This document shows, one piece after another, positions 1 to 9,397 of a DNA stretch of 64,000 nt. The stretch spans positions 1 through 64,000 of the forward strand of contig JAFLDL010000027.1 of NCBI GenBank assembly GCA_017302435.1, written 5' to 3'. Within the stretch, counting starts at the first letter, position 1. Every line of letters starts with the position of its first letter. Both the position numbers and the translations under genes were made by a program. Below the pieces are notes generated by a model. It saw nothing but the letters and a program-made list of their open reading frames with translations. It ran no database searches and was not told the origin of the DNA. This stretch comes from Candidatus Accumulibacter necessarius (GTDB taxonomy: Bacteria > Pseudomonadota > Gammaproteobacteria > Burkholderiales > Rhodocyclaceae).

Positions 1-1
1 C

Positions 2-127
2 TACATCGCCCATCACAACACCAAGCCCAAGCCCTTTATCTGGACCAAGAGCGCTCGCGACATCCTCCAGAAGGTCATTCGCGCCAACAGCCGCTTAAGC
101 GCTAAACAGAATGCAACACTACACTAG
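2..127 (+). mobile_element. C-terminal end of an IS630-family transposase (partial, runs off the left edge)
   Basis: An open frame enters from the left edge and stops at TAG 125-127. Its 41 residues include FIWTKSARDILQKVIRAN, which resembles the C-terminal segment of IS630-family DDE transposases, where a basic helix follows the catalytic domain. The DDE residues themselves would lie outside the window. The next gene starts only 21 bases after the stop, so the right inverted repeat of the element must lie very close to, or inside, the 5' end of that gene. I recognise the family from the conserved tail only, so completeness of the element cannot be judged. Confidence 0.7.
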
Positions 128-147
128 TTCTGGTATTCCCATCTGAA

Positions 148-3030
148 ATGCAGGACAGTCGATCCGTTAGGGAAGTGCGTGGCCGCTCCAGATTCCTCAG
201 TCTCAAGTGGAAGGTATTGCTGACGCTGGGGGTGGTGATGCTGTCGGTCAACGGCGCGCTGTCCTGGATGCATTTCCATCACCTGACGACTCGCTTTGAA
301 GAGCAGCGTTCGGAGACACGCAGGCGCTTGGTCGGGCAAGCTTTCGCTTTGCGCGATGACTTCGGACAGCGGCTGCAGGGACTCGCTGGCGTGCTGGCGG
401 CCTTCGACCCGGTAGGCGTGGCTCTGCTTCAGACGCAGACCGGTGGCACTTTGCTGCGACGGCATCTTGACAGCTACTGGCCGGCACTGGAGTTTGACCT
501 CGGTATCGTTTCGCTTCAGGTTTATGCCACAACCGGTCCGCCGTTGGCCACCTGGCCTACGGATGCGCTGCTCGAGGTTGAACGGGATGGCCATGTCCGC
601 GCCGTCATAGAGCGTGAGCTAGCCATGCATTGGACGCGCTGTCGGGAGGTCTGTACCGAGTTTGCGGCGGCGCCAATTCTATCGGCTGGTCGGGTTGCCG
701 GGGCGGTTGTCCTTGGCAGTTCGCCGGCCGACGTGGTTAACTCTTTCCCCAGTGTGTCTGGTGGTGCTGATCTCGGCGTCCTGATCCCGACGCGGTCAGC
801 CGCTGATGTCCCGGCGGACGAATCCTTTTTGCCGCTGGTCGGTATGCGGGTGATCGAGTTGAGCGACAAGGGAAAATACCGGCCGCTGCTTCGTCAACTG
901 ACGTGGATCCCTCCGATTCCTCTCTTTCCTGATCACGCCTACTTGTCGCTGCGTTACGACGGTAGGCAGTTTGAGTTGTCGTTTCTTGCTCTGGATGTTC
1001 AGAGTGGCTCAGCACGACCAGCGATGATGGTGGTGATTGACGATCTGACGAACCCCCTGGCCGAGATTCGGGAATCAGTGGTGAACCGTTTGCAGGGCGA
1101 ACTGCTGGCCTCACTGCTTTCGCTATTGCTGTTGGCGTTGCTGGTACATGCGCCCCTGCAAAGGATGACCCGGGCAGTGCTCGCCATACCCCTGCTCGGC
1201 CGGCGCGCGTTTGCCGAGGCACGCGCGCGAATTGATCCGCGCGTCCGACGCTTGGTCGATGATGAGATCGATAGTTTGGATGAGGCCGCCATTGCCTTGT
1301 CGTATCGACTGGAGAACCTCGAGACGGAGGTTGCCGCGCATTCCGCGGAGACGCAGAAAATGCTGAAGCGCATATCGGTCGAACGAGACTTCAGCAAGAG
1401 CCTGCTCGATACTGCACAGGTCATCATACTCACGCAGTCCCCAGTCGGTCGGATACTAACGTTGAATCGATACGGCCGCCTGCTTTTAGGCTGGGGGGCG
1501 GATGACCTGCTGGGTAAGCGCTTTTTCGAGCTGGTTTCGTCAAACGGGTCTTCTGAATTGTCGGTCCAGCAAGCCTTGCATGGACTCGTGGCTGGTGGTC
1601 GTCAGCACGTTCAATTGGAATCGGTTCTGGTAGCCGCAAACGGTCGGTCTTACGAAATCACGTGGAACCACTCGCGTCTTTCTAGCCGTTCCGGTGACGA
1701 TGTGATGATTCTGTCGGTCGGGATCGACCACACGGAACGCAAGCGAGCCGAGTCAAACGTCAGTTATCTGGCTGAGCACGATCCCCTCACAGGTCGGGTG
1801 AATCGACAGCATTTCCAGCATGAGCTGGAGCGAGCGCTGGCTAGTGCCCGTCGTCTGGAGCAAGACGGAGCGCTGCTCTATCTCGACCTTGATGAGTTCA
1901 GGCTGGTTAACGATGTGAGTGGGCACCAGGCTGGCGATGCCCTCTTGCGGACGGTAGCGGATGAGATCAGCAATGTCGCACGTGCGAGTGATTTGCTGGG
2001 AAGGCTGGGGGGCGACGAACTGGGAGTTCTGCTCCACGAATGTGATCGCGATGGCGCCATCCAGGTGGCGGAGAAAATCAACAAGCGGCTCGCGGAAATC
2101 AAGTGTCCGGGGTTGGGAGCGAACCATCAGGTATCTGCCAGCATCGGTATCGTGGTTTTTTCCGAGGCGAAGATGGACGTCGAGCAGCTTCTAGCCAATG
2201 CCGATATTGCGATGTATCAGGCGAAGAAAAAGGGTGGAGCGGGCTGGCACCTCTACTCTGAGGGGGAAGGGGTGCACGAAGAGATGCAGAGCCGCCTGCA
2301 CTGGAAGGAGATGATCAACCGGTCTCTGGCTGATGGAGGGCTGGTTGTCCATTATCAGCCGATACTCGATATCCGTGCACGGCAGGTGAGTCACTATGAG
2401 GCGCTGGTGCGGATGCGGTCGGCAGACGGTATGCCGATTCCTCCTGGCGAGTTCATGGAGGTGGCTGAAAAGACCGGCCTGATACGTGAGATTGATCGAA
2501 ATGTGATCCGGCAGGTATTCGACAAGATCCTGGCCTTGTTTGCGGTGGGCAAGGACTACAAATTCTCGATCAATCTGTCCGGCGTCAGTATTGACGATCC
2601 GGGTCTGCTGTCCTTTATCCGTGATGAACTTTCCCGCAGTCCGCTGTTGCCCAGTCACGTCGTTTTTGAAATCACCGAAACGGCGGCGGTATCGGATTTC
2701 TCGGCCGCCCGCACATTCATGAACGCCGTACGGGAACTTGGCTGCGCGTTTTCGCTCGACGACTTCGGCGTTGGCTATTCCTCGTTCAACTATGTCAAGC
2801 AGTTGCCGGTCGATTACGTCAAGATCGACGGCTCCTTTGTCCGTACCCTCGTCGACAGCCCGGACGACCAGGTCTTTGTCAGGGCTCTAGCCGAAGTGGC
2901 GCGTGGTTTTGGCAAAAAGACGGTCGCCGAGTTCGTGGAGGATGCACGCGCCTTGAACATGTTGCGGAGTTTCGGTGTGGACTACGCACAAGGGTATTTT
3001 ATTGGCAAGCCAGGGCCGGATGTCGCCTGA
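148..3030 (+). CDS. Membrane-bound PAS-GGDEF-EAL cyclic-di-GMP signalling protein
   Basis: The 960-residue protein should make and/or break cyclic di-GMP at the inner membrane. A first membrane helix (about residues 22-40) and a second (about 318-335) enclose a roughly 275-residue periplasmic sensor region. A linker and a PAS domain (about 415-535) follow, then GGDEF (about 540-705) and EAL (about 725-955). The GGDEF active loop reads GGDEL (622-626), a Phe-to-Leu change at the last position, and the upstream inhibitory RxxD motif (RASD) is kept. The EAL half has EAL at 751-753, INLSG, FEITETA, LDDFG, VKID and AQGYF, so its metal- and substrate-binding residues look complete and phosphodiesterase activity is likely. 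Cyclase activity is uncertain. No convincing ribosome site precedes the ATG, and an IS end lies just upstream. Confidence 0.9.
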   Translation: MQDSRSVREVRGRSRFLSLKWKVLLTLGVVMLSVNGALSWMHFHHLTTRFEEQRSETRRRLVGQAFALRDDFGQRLQGLAGVLAAFDPVGVALLQTQTGGTLLRRHLDSYWPALEFDLGIVSLQVYATTGPPLATWPTDALLEVERDGHVRAVIERELAMHWTRCREVCTEFAAAPILSAGRVAGAVVLGSSPADVVNSFPSVSGGADLGVLIPTRSAADVPADESFLPLVGMRVIELSDKGKYRPLLRQLTWIPPIPLFPDHAYLSLRYDGRQFELSFLALDVQSGSARPAMMVVIDDLTNPLAEIRESVVNRLQGELLASLLSLLLLALLVHAPLQRMTRAVLAIPLLGRRAFAEARARIDPRVRRLVDDEIDSLDEAAIALSYRLENLETEVAAHSAETQKMLKRISVERDFSKSLLDTAQVIILTQSPVGRILTLNRYGRLLLGWGADDLLGKRFFELVSSNGSSELSVQQALHGLVAGGRQHVQLESVLVAANGRSYEITWNHSRLSSRSGDDVMILSVGIDHTERKRAESNVSYLAEHDPLTGRVNRQHFQHELERALASARRLEQDGALLYLDLDEFRLVNDVSGHQAGDALLRTVADEISNVARASDLLGRLGGDELGVLLHECDRDGAIQVAEKINKRLAEIKCPGLGANHQVSASIGIVVFSEAKMDVEQLLANADIAMYQAKKKGGAGWHLYSEGEGVHEEMQSRLHWKEMINRSLADGGLVVHYQPILDIRARQVSHYEALVRMRSADGMPIPPGEFMEVAEKTGLIREIDRNVIRQVFDKILALFAVGKDYKFSINLSGVSIDDPGLLSFIRDELSRSPLLPSHVVFEITETAAVSDFSAARTFMNAVRELGCAFSLDDFGVGYSSFNYVKQLPVDYVKIDGSFVRTLVDSPDDQVFVRALAEVARGFGKKTVAEFVEDARALNMLRSFGVDYAQGYFIGKPGPDVA

Positions 3031-3082
3031 CTCGCTGGTTTTAGCAGAGTGGCGCGCTCGAGGAGGTTGGCGGCGCCGGTGA

Positions 3083-3088
3083 TATAAT
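3083..3088 (+). promoter_or_regulatory. Candidate -10 element upstream of hemA
   Basis: A perfect TATAAT lies 42 bases before the chosen hemA start. No good -35 hexamer sits at 16-18 bp spacing, so this is only a candidate sigma-70 promoter in the short gap between the two genes. Confidence 0.3.
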
Positions 3089-3129
3089 CATCGGTCGATT
3101 TGCCATCCCTTGCCTACTGTCTTCGAAGA

Positions 3130-4392
3130 ATGCCGCTGTTTACCCTGGGCATCAACCACCACACAGCGCCCCTTTCGGTTCGTGAGCAGGTGGCTTTTCA
3201 CGCTGAACGGGTGTCCGAGGCACTGACTGACCTGACGCGTTGCAAGCCTGTTCACGAGGCGGCGATTCTCTCCACCTGCAATCGGACCGAAGTCTATGTT
3301 GCCACCGATGTGCCGGAGGCGGCAACACACTGGCTGGCCGACTATCATGGACTGGCCTGCCACGAGATAGAACCCTACCTTTACAGCTATCCAGAACGCG
3401 ATGCCGTGCGCCACGCTTTCCGTGTTGCCAGTGGGCTCGATTCGATGGTTCTCGGAGAGCCCCAGATCCTTGGGCAGATGAAAGAAGCGGTCCGTGCTGC
3501 AGACGAAGCGGGTACTCTCGGCACGACTTTGCACAAGCTTTTCCAGCACGCTTTTGCGGCAGCCAAGGAAGTACGCTCGACGACGGCAATCGGTGCCAAT
3601 ATCGTTTCCATGGCTGCTGCCGCTGTGCGTTTGGCAGGCCACATCTTCGAGCGCATTGCCGATCAGAGGATTCTGCTCATTGGTGCGGGCGAGATGATCG
3701 ACCTGTGTGCCAGGCATTTTGCGGCTCAGCAGCCGAAGCAGGTGGTTATCGCCAATCGAACGGTCGAGCGTGGCCGCGCGCTGGCAGATCGCTTTGGCGG
3801 TTCCGCGATCAGGCTCGAGGAACTTGGCGAGCGATTATCGCAGTTCGATATCGTCGTTTCGTGTACGGCCAGTCCGCTGCCGATCATTGGTCTGGGCATG
3901 GCCGAGCGCGCCATCAGGCTGCGCCGCCATCGCCCAATGTTCATGGTCGATCTTGCGGTTCCGCGCGATATCGAGCCTGAAGTCGGCGAGATGGACGATG
4001 TCTTTCTCTATACGATCGATGATCTTGCGCATGTGGTCGAGTCAGGCCTCGAGTCGCGCCAGGCAGCGGTCGTAGATGCCGAAGCGATCATCTCTGAGCG
4101 TGTCGAGACGTTCCTGCGCTGGTTGGCTACGCGTGGTACAGTGCCAGTGATTCGGTCGCTTCGGGATGCTGCCGAGCGAGCGCGACGGCATGAGATGGAC
4201 CTTGCCCTGCGGTTGCTGGCCAAAGGCGAAGACCCGGCACGCGTCCTGGACCAGTTCTCGCATCGGCTGACCAACAAGTTCCTTCACGCACCAACACAGG
4301 CGTTGACCCGGGCCGGCGGCGACCGAGATGACTTGCAGTCCGTCGTGGCACGCCTGTTCCACTTGCATCTGGACCCGCACCTTGGTGACTAG
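3130..4392 (+). CDS. hemA: Glutamyl-tRNA reductase
   Basis: This enzyme reduces glutamyl-tRNA(Glu) with NADPH to glutamate-1-semialdehyde, the first committed step of C5-pathway tetrapyrrole synthesis in the cytosol. The 420-residue protein starts [19 protein letters not shown], the usual family start; a TTG ten codons upstream (3100) is less likely. The catalytic cysteine is C50 in LSTCNRTE. An NADPH-binding Rossmann motif follows (LIGAGEM), and a C-terminal dimerisation helix region ends the protein. It lies upstream of prfA with a 70-base gap, the common proteobacterial order. Full length, no lesions. Confidence 0.97.
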   Translation: MPLFTLGINHHTAPLSVREQVAFHAERVSEALTDLTRCKPVHEAAILSTCNRTEVYVATDVPEAATHWLADYHGLACHEIEPYLYSYPERDAVRHAFRVASGLDSMVLGEPQILGQMKEAVRAADEAGTLGTTLHKLFQHAFAAAKEVRSTTAIGANIVSMAAAAVRLAGHIFERIADQRILLIGAGEMIDLCARHFAAQQPKQVVIANRTVERGRALADRFGGSAIRLEELGERLSQFDIVVSCTASPLPIIGLGMAERAIRLRRHRPMFMVDLAVPRDIEPEVGEMDDVFLYTIDDLAHVVESGLESRQAAVVDAEAIISERVETFLRWLATRGTVPVIRSLRDAAERARRHEMDLALRLLAKGEDPARVLDQFSHRLTNKFLHAPTQALTRAGGDRDDLQSVVARLFHLHLDPHLGD

Positions 4393-4462
4393 CGGCCGTC
4401 GTCGCCTGACCTTGCCTTGCTGCGTCTTTTCCGCCGGCCTTCCGGTTTGAACGGACTCTTCC

Positions 4463-5545
4463 ATGAACCCGAACATTCGCGACAAACTTGAGCATCTCAC
4501 CGGGCGTCTCGACGAACTCGACAGGATGTTGGCCAGTGGCCAGGCTACACGCGATATGGGCGAATATCGCAAACTGTCACGCGAACACGCCGAACTTGGC
4601 CCGGTGGTTGCGCTTTACCAGGCCTGGCGGAAAACCCAGGACGACCTGTCGTCGGGGATCGAAATGTTGGCCGACCCCGAAATGCGGGAGTTGGCCGAGG
4701 CAGAAGTCGCCCTGGCCAGGGAGCGCCTGCCCGAGATTGAGGCCAATCTGCAGAAGCTGCTGTTGCCGAAGGATGACAAAGACGATCGGAACGTTTTCCT
4801 CGAAATACGGGCTGGTACGGGTGGGGACGAATCGGCGCTGTTCGCCGGCACTCTGTTCCGGATGTATGCGAGATACGCCGAGCGCCGGCGCTGGCAGGTG
4901 GAAGTCATCTCGGCCAGCGTGTCAGACCTTGGCGGCTATCGCGAAGTGATCGCACGAATCATCGGCAATGGCGTTTACTCGAGGCTCAAGTTCGAGTCCG
5001 GTGGTCATCGCGTGCAGCGTGTGCCGGACACAGAGACACAGGGGCGCATCCATACCTCGGCCTGCACGGTCGCGGTTATGCCCGAGGCCGATGCGCTCGA
5101 GGAAGTACAGATCAACCCGGCCGAGATTCGGGTTGATACTTACCGGGCGTCGGGTGCCGGCGGACAGCACATCAACAAAACCGACTCGGCCGTGCGCATC
5201 ACGCACCTGCCGACCGGGATCGTCGTCGAATGCCAGGATGATCGGTCGCAGCACAAGAACAAGGCGCAGGCATTGTCGGTCCTGGTAGCGCGCATCAGGG
5301 ATATGCAGGAGCGTGAGCAGCACGCGAATATCGCCTCAGCGCGCAGGAATCTGATCGGCAGTGGTGACCGCTCCGAGCGAATTCGGACCTACAACTTCCC
5401 ACAAGGGCGAGTCACCGACCATCGCATCAACCTGACCTTGTACAAGATTGATGCCATCCTCGACGGCGACCTTGACGATCTGATCTCTGCCCTGACGGAA
5501 GAGTACCAGGCTGATCAACTGGCGCTGCTCGCCGAGAGCGAGTGA
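4463..5545 (+). CDS. prfA: Peptide chain release factor 1
   Basis: RF1 reads UAA and UAG in the ribosomal A site and triggers peptidyl-tRNA hydrolysis. The 360-residue protein has the codon-recognition PxT motif ([16 protein letters not shown]) and the catalytic GGQ at residues 233-235. Its length and motif spacing match the family. The PxT middle residue is Asp here rather than the Ala of E. coli. It sits between hemA and the methyltransferase prmC, which methylates the GGQ glutamine, so substrate and modifier are adjacent. The gap to prmC is 88 bases. Confidence 0.97.
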   Translation: MNPNIRDKLEHLTGRLDELDRMLASGQATRDMGEYRKLSREHAELGPVVALYQAWRKTQDDLSSGIEMLADPEMRELAEAEVALARERLPEIEANLQKLLLPKDDKDDRNVFLEIRAGTGGDESALFAGTLFRMYARYAERRRWQVEVISASVSDLGGYREVIARIIGNGVYSRLKFESGGHRVQRVPDTETQGRIHTSACTVAVMPEADALEEVQINPAEIRVDTYRASGAGGQHINKTDSAVRITHLPTGIVVECQDDRSQHKNKAQALSVLVARIRDMQEREQHANIASARRNLIGSGDRSERIRTYNFPQGRVTDHRINLTLYKIDAILDGDLDDLISALTEEYQADQLALLAESE

Positions 5546-5633
5546 TGTCATGGTCAAGGATTGATGCCGTTTTGTCCCTGGTCCGGCGACGCGATTTCTT
5601 GTCGATAATTTTTCCTGGTCGCTGAAGCGGCTC

Positions 5634-6461
5634 GTGACCAGTATCGCAGAGGCTTGGCGTGCGGCCAGCCAGCGCATTGATCGGCTTGACGCCCGACTGC
5701 TTGTCGAGAGCGTGGCCGGTTGTACGCACGCTGATCTGATTGCACATCCGACCCGGTTACTGTCAGCTGATCTGCTGGCGAGACTTGACGCGCTCGTCAA
5801 GCGTCGAGCCAGTGGCGAGCCGCTGGCGTATGTACTTCGCTCTGCGGCCTTTTACGGCCTTGAGTTTATGGTTACCCCCGCAGTTCTGATTCCGCGTCCC
5901 GAAACGGAACTGCTGGTCGAACTTGCGATGGAAAAGGTGCGACTGCTGTCTGCACCACGTATTGTCGATCTCGGCACCGGCTCGGGGGTGGTGGCAGTCA
6001 CCCTCAAGCTCCTACTTCCGGAGGCGATGATCACCGCCGTCGACGTTTCTCCGGGGGCACTCGACGTGGCGCGCGTCAATGCCCGCGGGCATACGGCGGA
6101 CGTCAGGCTACTTCTCGGTGACTGGTATTCACCGCTGGGGGATGAACGTTTCGATTTGATTGTCGCCAACCCGCCTTACGTGAGCGATGACGATCCGCAC
6201 CTACGGCAGAATGGTCTGCCTTTTGAACCACAGATGGCGTTGACTGATGGCGTGGTCGGTGGCGACGGTCTGGCATGCATTCGCTTGATTGCTGGTGGAG
6301 CCGCAAGCCATCTCCTGCCGGGTGGCTGGATGCTGATCGAGCACGGGTACGACCAGGCAGCCGCAGTGCGCGATTTGCTGCACGCGGAAGGGCTGCGTGA
6401 GGTGACGTCTTGGGCCGACCTGTCGAGAGTGGAACGAGTCAGCGGCGGCTGCCTGCGTTGA
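5634..6461 (+). CDS. prmC: Release factor glutamine N5-methyltransferase
   Basis: PrmC methylates the GGQ glutamine of RF1 and RF2 with S-adenosylmethionine. The 275-residue protein has an N-terminal helical substrate-binding domain (about 1-80), a SAM-binding motif (IVDLGTGSGVVAVTL) and the catalytic NPPY at 179-182. The start is GTG with a weak GAAG ribosome site. It follows prfA directly, as in many bacteria. Confidence 0.95.
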   Translation: MTSIAEAWRAASQRIDRLDARLLVESVAGCTHADLIAHPTRLLSADLLARLDALVKRRASGEPLAYVLRSAAFYGLEFMVTPAVLIPRPETELLVELAMEKVRLLSAPRIVDLGTGSGVVAVTLKLLLPEAMITAVDVSPGALDVARVNARGHTADVRLLLGDWYSPLGDERFDLIVANPPYVSDDDPHLRQNGLPFEPQMALTDGVVGGDGLACIRLIAGGAASHLLPGGWMLIEHGYDQAAAVRDLLHAEGLREVTSWADLSRVERVSGGCLR

Positions 6462-6532
6462 CGAGGGGTGTCAGCAACGGTAGACTTATACTGGATTAAT
6501 TTTATCAACTATAGCAATTGCGAGGCTTTGCG

Positions 6533-6856
6533 ATGGATGTGCTACACGTGATAAAGGAGCAGATAGCGGCCAACCCGGTCGTTCTCTACATGAAGGGGAC
6601 CCCGCAATTTCCACAATGTGGTTTCTCGGCGGTCACGGTACAGATTCTGAGAGCCTGTGGGGTATCCAGCTTTCTGAGTGTGAACGTGCTGGAGAATCCC
6701 GAGATTCGCAGCGGCATCAAGGAGTATGCCAACTGGCCAACAATCCCTCAGCTCTATGTGCGGGGCGAATTCGTTGGTGGTTGCGACATCATGCGCGAGA
6801 TGTATGAGGATGGAGAGTTGCAGAAATTGCTTGAAGGTCTCGTTGATCCGATCTGA
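6533..6856 (+). CDS. grxD: Monothiol glutaredoxin, Grx4/GrxD type
   Basis: This 107-residue protein carries the CGFS active site (C29) within [12 protein letters not shown], the hallmark of class II monothiol glutaredoxins, which bind and transfer [2Fe-2S] clusters with glutathione. The ATG at 6533 is chosen because GCGAGG lies at good spacing and the family starts near [11 protein letters not shown]; an in-frame TTG at 6518 would add five residues. It lies downstream of prmC (71-base gap), as in several Betaproteobacteria. Confidence 0.95.
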   Translation: MDVLHVIKEQIAANPVVLYMKGTPQFPQCGFSAVTVQILRACGVSSFLSVNVLENPEIRSGIKEYANWPTIPQLYVRGEFVGGCDIMREMYEDGELQKLLEGLVDPI

Positions 6857-6933
6857 TCGCCTACCCGTGCCTTGTGCCTCCCTCTGGCGTGGGCTGTTAG
6901 GCAGGAGACAGAGATACCGGAAAACGTCTTGAT

Positions 6934-6953
6934 TGAATGATTTTCATGATTCA
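6934..6953. other. Imperfect inverted repeat between convergent genes
   Basis: TGAATGAT and ATGATTCA pair with one G-G mismatch around a TTTC loop. The element lies in the 161-base gap between grxD and the convergent AhpD-like gene. There is no T-tract on either strand typical of an intrinsic terminator, so its role is open. Confidence 0.25.
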
Positions 6954-7017
6954 GAGCCTTCCGCGGCGGTCAGGCACGTTCCACCGGGTCGGCCGTTCGC
7001 AGTGGCAACTTTGATCT

Positions 7018-7386
7018 TTATCGAGCGTTGACTTGTGGTGGCTTGTCGGAGGTCATTTCTTCATACGCCCGTACCGCTTCGGCCGCATGCATGAGCGATG
7101 GTCCGCCTCCCATGTAGGTGCACACGGCAAGGGTCTCCATCAATTGCTCACGGCTGACGCCCAGACGAATCAGGGCTTTGACATGAAAGCCGATACAGGC
7201 GTCGCAACGGCTGGCGACGCCGATCGCTAGGGCAATCAATTCCTTCTCCAGGGCTGACAGCACGCCGGGAGCGAGTGCCGCCTTGGCCATTGCATTGAAA
7301 CCCTGCATGGTTTCGGGGATATCATTGCGCAGGGTTCCGAGTGCTTTCGAAACATCGTGTGTAATCACGGTAAAGGACTTGCTCAC
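7018..7386 (-). CDS. AhpD-like carboxymuconolactone decarboxylase family protein
   Basis: The 122-residue protein has the AhpD-type motif with C61-x-x-C64-x-x-x-H68 (RCDACIGFH) and acidic residues upstream. This motif is used for thiol-based peroxide reduction in the AhpD branch of the family. The many short single-domain homologues have no assigned substrate, so only the fold and a likely redox role can be stated. The start is GTG with GGAGG a few bases upstream. It is divergent from the lipoprotein gene at 7516 and convergent with grxD. Confidence 0.88.
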   Translation of the reverse strand: MSKSFTVITHDVSKALGTLRNDIPETMQGFNAMAKAALAPGVLSALEKELIALAIGVASRCDACIGFHVKALIRLGVSREQLMETLAVCTYMGGGPSLMHAAEAVRAYEEMTSDKPPQVNAR

Positions 7387-7398
7387 TACGCCTCCGCG

Positions 7399-7427
7399 TC
7401 AACAATCAGAAAGTACTAATATATACT
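7399..7427 (+). promoter_or_regulatory. Candidate promoter between the AhpD-like and lipoprotein genes
   Basis: TCAACA (7399-7404), 17 bases and TATACT (7422-7427) fit a weak sigma-70 promoter reading toward the lipoprotein gene. The -10 lies in a near-palindrome (CTAATATATACTAG, 7416-7429) that could also serve the divergent gene. Confidence 0.35.
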
Positions 7428-7515
7428 AGCCGGAGGATTCACGGCAAGCTCTTGTACACCGATGAGGGATCCACGCGACAATGTGGGTGGCCAAATCGGA
7501 TGACGGAGGGAACAA

Positions 7516-8049
7516 ATGAACAGTCTTCGGTTACTGCGGCAGTACCTGTTGATCCTAGTCTGCGGGTTCTTCCTGACGGCTTGTGCTGGTTACAGTGGCA
7601 GGGGTCTGCAGCCGGGAGTGGCGACCTTGCCCGACGTGATCGCGGTGATGGGTAACCCGGCACTGAGCTGGAAGGATCCTGATGGCGGCCAGCAACTGGC
7701 CTATCCGCGCGGGCCAGCAGCTGCTCAGACGTTCATGGTGTTCATTGATCCGGGTGGCCGATTGCTGCGGATTGAACGCGTGCTCAACATGGAACATTTC
7801 GCGCGCATCGAACCGGGGATGAGTGACAAGGAGATGGTGCTTCGTCTAATTGGGCCGCCAGTGCCCCAATGGACGAACTACTTCAAGGCGCGCGACGAAC
7901 TGGTCTGGGAGTGGCAATTCTGCGACTCATGGAATCAGCTCGCGCGCTTCGACGTGCTGTTCGATGCGACGACCGGCGTCGTCCGCACAAGCTACCAGCG
8001 GCAAGCCCTCATGGGCCCCGGCGGTGTCGCACCATGGTGCGGCCACTGA
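7516..8049 (+). CDS. Small outer-membrane-type lipoprotein, SmpA/BamE-like
   Basis: The 177-residue protein begins with a charged N-terminus, a hydrophobic stretch and a lipobox LTAC (C23), so it should be exported and lipidated. The body shows two copies of a G-M-S/V-x-x-hydrophobic pattern ending in GNP/GPP turns (VIAVMGNPALSW and VLRLIGPPVPQW), which resembles the SmpA/BamE (OmlA) fold. It is not a classical BamE by length or context. GGAGGG five bases before the ATG is a strong ribosome site. Function unknown; an envelope role is inferred. Confidence 0.8.
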   Translation: MNSLRLLRQYLLILVCGFFLTACAGYSGRGLQPGVATLPDVIAVMGNPALSWKDPDGGQQLAYPRGPAAAQTFMVFIDPGGRLLRIERVLNMEHFARIEPGMSDKEMVLRLIGPPVPQWTNYFKARDELVWEWQFCDSWNQLARFDVLFDATTGVVRTSYQRQALMGPGGVAPWCGH

Positions 8050-8090
8050 TGGTTCGATGATGGCTCATGCAGGCCGCTGACACGAACAGT

Positions 8091-9386
8091 TCAGAAGGAC
8101 ACGAGACGAACGTTTGCTGACGTCAGACGCGCGCTAAGCACGGCGAGGAAAGACTGGTAGAAGTGCATTCGACAGCTTTCGGAAGAATCCCGCAAAGCGC
8201 TTCCAGTGACCTTTACCAGATGGGCATCGGTTACGGCGATGATATCAGCGCCACGCTTTGACGTTGTTTTTCCAATCACCGCCATCTCGCCGAAGCACTC
8301 GCCGGTCGTCAGAAAATCAAGGATCAGACCGTTCTTGAGTACCTTCAGTTCACCTTCGGCAAGAAAGTAGAAGCAATCGCCGGCAATGCCGTCCGCGATA
8401 ATCACTGTGCCAGGCGAAACCCGGCTCCACTGCGAGAACCGCACGACCTCCCAGATCTCGACATCGGAAAAGTCAGCGAAGAAGGTGAAAGAGCGCAAAG
8501 TGTCGAATTTCTCGAAATCCGCCATCGGGTCTGCCGGCAGCTTGAATCTGTTGCTGCGAAAGGCTTGCGCCAGATCACGTGAAAATTCGGTCCAGTTGGT
8601 GTAACGGCCTTCTAGTTTCTTGCTCATTGCCCGCGCAACGATGGCGTCGAGTGATGATGGAATATCGTTCCTTAACGCCGAAGGCCTGCGCGGTTCTGCG
8701 TTGATGATCTGGTAGATCAGGTCGTAACTGTTGCGAGCCTGAAACGGCAGTTGTCCGGTCAACAACTGGTACATGACGACGCCGAGAGAATAGATGTCGG
8801 TCCGGTGGTCGAGTGTCTGGTCCTTGACCTGTTGCGGCGACATATATGCCGGCGATCCAATTCCGAGAACCAGCGTGTGGTCTGGAGAGCCGATGATCGC
8901 GGCACCAAAATCGGAGATCTTGATGTCGTCGTCGTCGGGGTTCGTGCTCGCGAAGAGGATGTTGGCGGGCTTGATGTCGCGGTGGGTGATACCAGCTCGA
9001 AAAGCAAACTCGAGCGCTCGCGTGCACTTGAAAATGATCTCGACGACGCGCTCAATGGGTAGCAGTCTGCCGGTCGAGCAGGCAGTCTCCAAGGTGCCGC
9101 CTGCGACGTACTCCATGACGATATAGCAGAGATGGTCGTCGACTACCGCGTCGTAGGTTTGAACGATATGCGGATGCGATAGCTTGCCAATCAGCGCAGC
9201 TTCGTTGAGAAACAGATGTGTGTAGAGCCTGCCCCGTCTGGGATCTTTCAGAATGCCGGGAAACGCCACCTTGACTGCCACCGCTCTCTGAGTAAAGGGG
9301 TCGCTGCCAAGGTAGACGATAGAAGTTGCGCCACGGCCGATTTCACGGATAAGCTCGTACTTGCCGATCTTCTCCATGCCTTCCAC
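8091..9386 (-). CDS. Eukaryotic-type Ser/Thr protein kinase with C-terminal cyclic-nucleotide-binding domain
   Basis: The 431-residue protein has a complete kinase domain (about 8-270): glycine loop IGRGATSIVY, catalytic lysine K39 (VAVK), HRDIKPAN with D137, DFG at 159-161, and SPAYMSPQQ in place of the usual APE region. Residues about 300-420 form a cNMP-binding/Crp-like sensor domain with GECFGEMAVIG, close to the phosphate-binding-cassette pattern but without the canonical arginine in that stretch. There is no membrane helix, so it should be cytosolic. A later Met (9377) is an alternative start. It lies 11 bases downstream of argH and is probably cotranscribed with it. Ligand and substrates are unknown. 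Confidence 0.9.
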   Translation of the reverse strand: MEGMEKIGKYELIREIGRGATSIVYLGSDPFTQRAVAVKVAFPGILKDPRRGRLYTHLFLNEAALIGKLSHPHIVQTYDAVVDDHLCYIVMEYVAGGTLETACSTGRLLPIERVVEIIFKCTRALEFAFRAGITHRDIKPANILFASTNPDDDDIKISDFGAAIIGSPDHTLVLGIGSPAYMSPQQVKDQTLDHRTDIYSLGVVMYQLLTGQLPFQARNSYDLIYQIINAEPRRPSALRNDIPSSLDAIVARAMSKKLEGRYTNWTEFSRDLAQAFRSNRFKLPADPMADFEKFDTLRSFTFFADFSDVEIWEVVRFSQWSRVSPGTVIIADGIAGDCFYFLAEGELKVLKNGLILDFLTTGECFGEMAVIGKTTSKRGADIIAVTDAHLVKVTGSALRDSSESCRMHFYQSFLAVLSARLTSANVRLVSF

Positions 9387-9397
9387 GTTGAGGGGGG

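Noticed and set aside
3100-3129. A TTG-started, ten-residue N-terminal extension of hemA
   Set aside because: The family starts at [11 protein letters not shown], and the extension is not family-like.
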